Shown one piece after another: positions 6,481 to 6,863 of a stretch of DNA of 6,863 nt. The notes under the pieces are model-generated. The model was given only the letters and a program-made list of their open reading frames with translations, did not search any database and had not been told where the DNA came from. The DNA comes from Candidatus Aminicenantota bacterium (GTDB taxonomy: Bacteria > Acidobacteriota > Aminicenantia > UBA2199). A program made the position numbers and the translations under genes. The stretch's first letter is position 1, and each line of letters begins with the position of its first letter. The DNA lies in the NCBI GenBank assembly GCA_029939015.1, contig JAOZTV010000170.1, positions 1 through 6,863 of the forward strand. The letters run 5' to 3'.

Positions 6481-6863
6481 CTAAGGGTTTGTCCCATAGT
6501 TTATTTTTTATTAAATTGAATGTTAATATAATCATAATAATATTTTGTCTGCCTACAAGACCAACTACTTTCCTCTTTTTTAGAATAGGTATCTGATAAA
6601 CTGAATTGCTCACAAGAAAGTATTCAGCAATTTCTAAAGCAGAATCCTCTTCACTAAAGCTGATGATATCTTTTTTCATAAATTGCTCTATCGGTGCATT
6701 TTTACTAATTGCATAATTCATTAAAAAGGGAAGGCAGTCCGACTCTGTAAATATACCTAAGAAATTTTTTTTACTGTCAACAACTAAAACAGAATTAATT
6801 CTATTATTTGCAATAATTTCTATCACATCCAAGACACTAGTCTTGCTTGAAACAGTGTGAACG
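6473..6863 (-). CDS. Tandem CBS-domain protein, partial (5' end off window)
   Basis: The frame is open to the right edge, so the gene begins outside the window; a TTG at 6832 is inside a conserved strand and is not the start. The 129 visible residues form two CBS domains. The first (about 1-50) begins VHTVSSKTSVLDV and has RINSVLVVD (21-29) and GIFTESD (36-42). The second (about 57-110) includes FMKKDIISFSEEDSALEIAE, VYQIPILKKRK and VVGLVGRQNI. Such paired CBS modules form a cytoplasmic fold that binds adenosine nucleotides (AMP, ATP, SAM) in characterised members and regulates a partner or an attached domain. If the missing part is short, this is a small stand-alone CBS protein; an extra upstream domain cannot be excluded. 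The C-terminus is short (NKLWDKPLEL). A small hairpin follows the stop. Confidence 0.87.
   Translation of the reverse strand, partial: VHTVSSKTSVLDVIEIIANNRINSVLVVDSKKNFLGIFTESDCLPFLMNYAISKNAPIEQFMKKDIISFSEEDSALEIAEYFLVSNSVYQIPILKKRKVVGLVGRQNIIMIILTFNLIKNKLWDKPLEL

Overview
This is an AT-rich bacterial window. Two genes on the plus strand (left third) run tail to tail into three genes on the minus strand. The envelope proteins (a four-helix PepSY-type membrane protein, an exported C69 peptidase) and the long-form Rel enzyme suggest a Gram-negative bacterium. I lean towards a deltaproteobacterial or Desulfobacterota-like host, but no taxonomic marker is present, so this is only a guess.

Layout. 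Positions 1-290 hold no secure gene: short palindromes, a GC-rich hairpin, paired A and T tracts, and a stop-free minus-strand frame running off the left edge. Positions 291-695 (+) encode a stand-alone phospho-receiver protein. Positions 696-813 are a promoter region with an 11-bp-spaced direct repeat of TGTCATA that closely resembles a PhoB box. Positions 814-2382 (+) encode a PepSY-associated membrane protein that looks like an internal duplication of a helix-periplasmic domain-helix module. Its stop lies 2 bp from the stop of the convergent rel gene (2385-4526, -), a full-length bifunctional (p)ppGpp synthetase/hydrolase with all visible catalytic residues and an unusual R-W-H-D version of the RxKD motif. 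Upstream of rel on the same strand, after a 61-bp gap, is an exported C69-family dipeptidase (4588-6225, -) with its own good promoter. Between it and the right edge lies a 231-bp gap with a small hairpin and a start-less open frame. Last comes a two-CBS-domain protein (6473 to beyond 6863, -), cut by the window edge.

How the parts relate. The genes do not form an obvious single pathway. Rel (stringent response), the receiver protein (two-component signalling), the CBS pair (adenosine-nucleotide sensing in known family members) and a possible Pho-type promoter all concern signalling and nutrient status, but this grouping is only suggestive. The dipeptidase and rel may be co-transcribed. I found no mobile-element genes, CRISPR array, rRNA or tRNA, and no clear evidence of a new multi-gene system. 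The observations most worth checking are the Pho-like repeat, the duplicated PepSY architecture, the Rel motif variant, and the unexplained DNA at 1-242 and 6307-6480.
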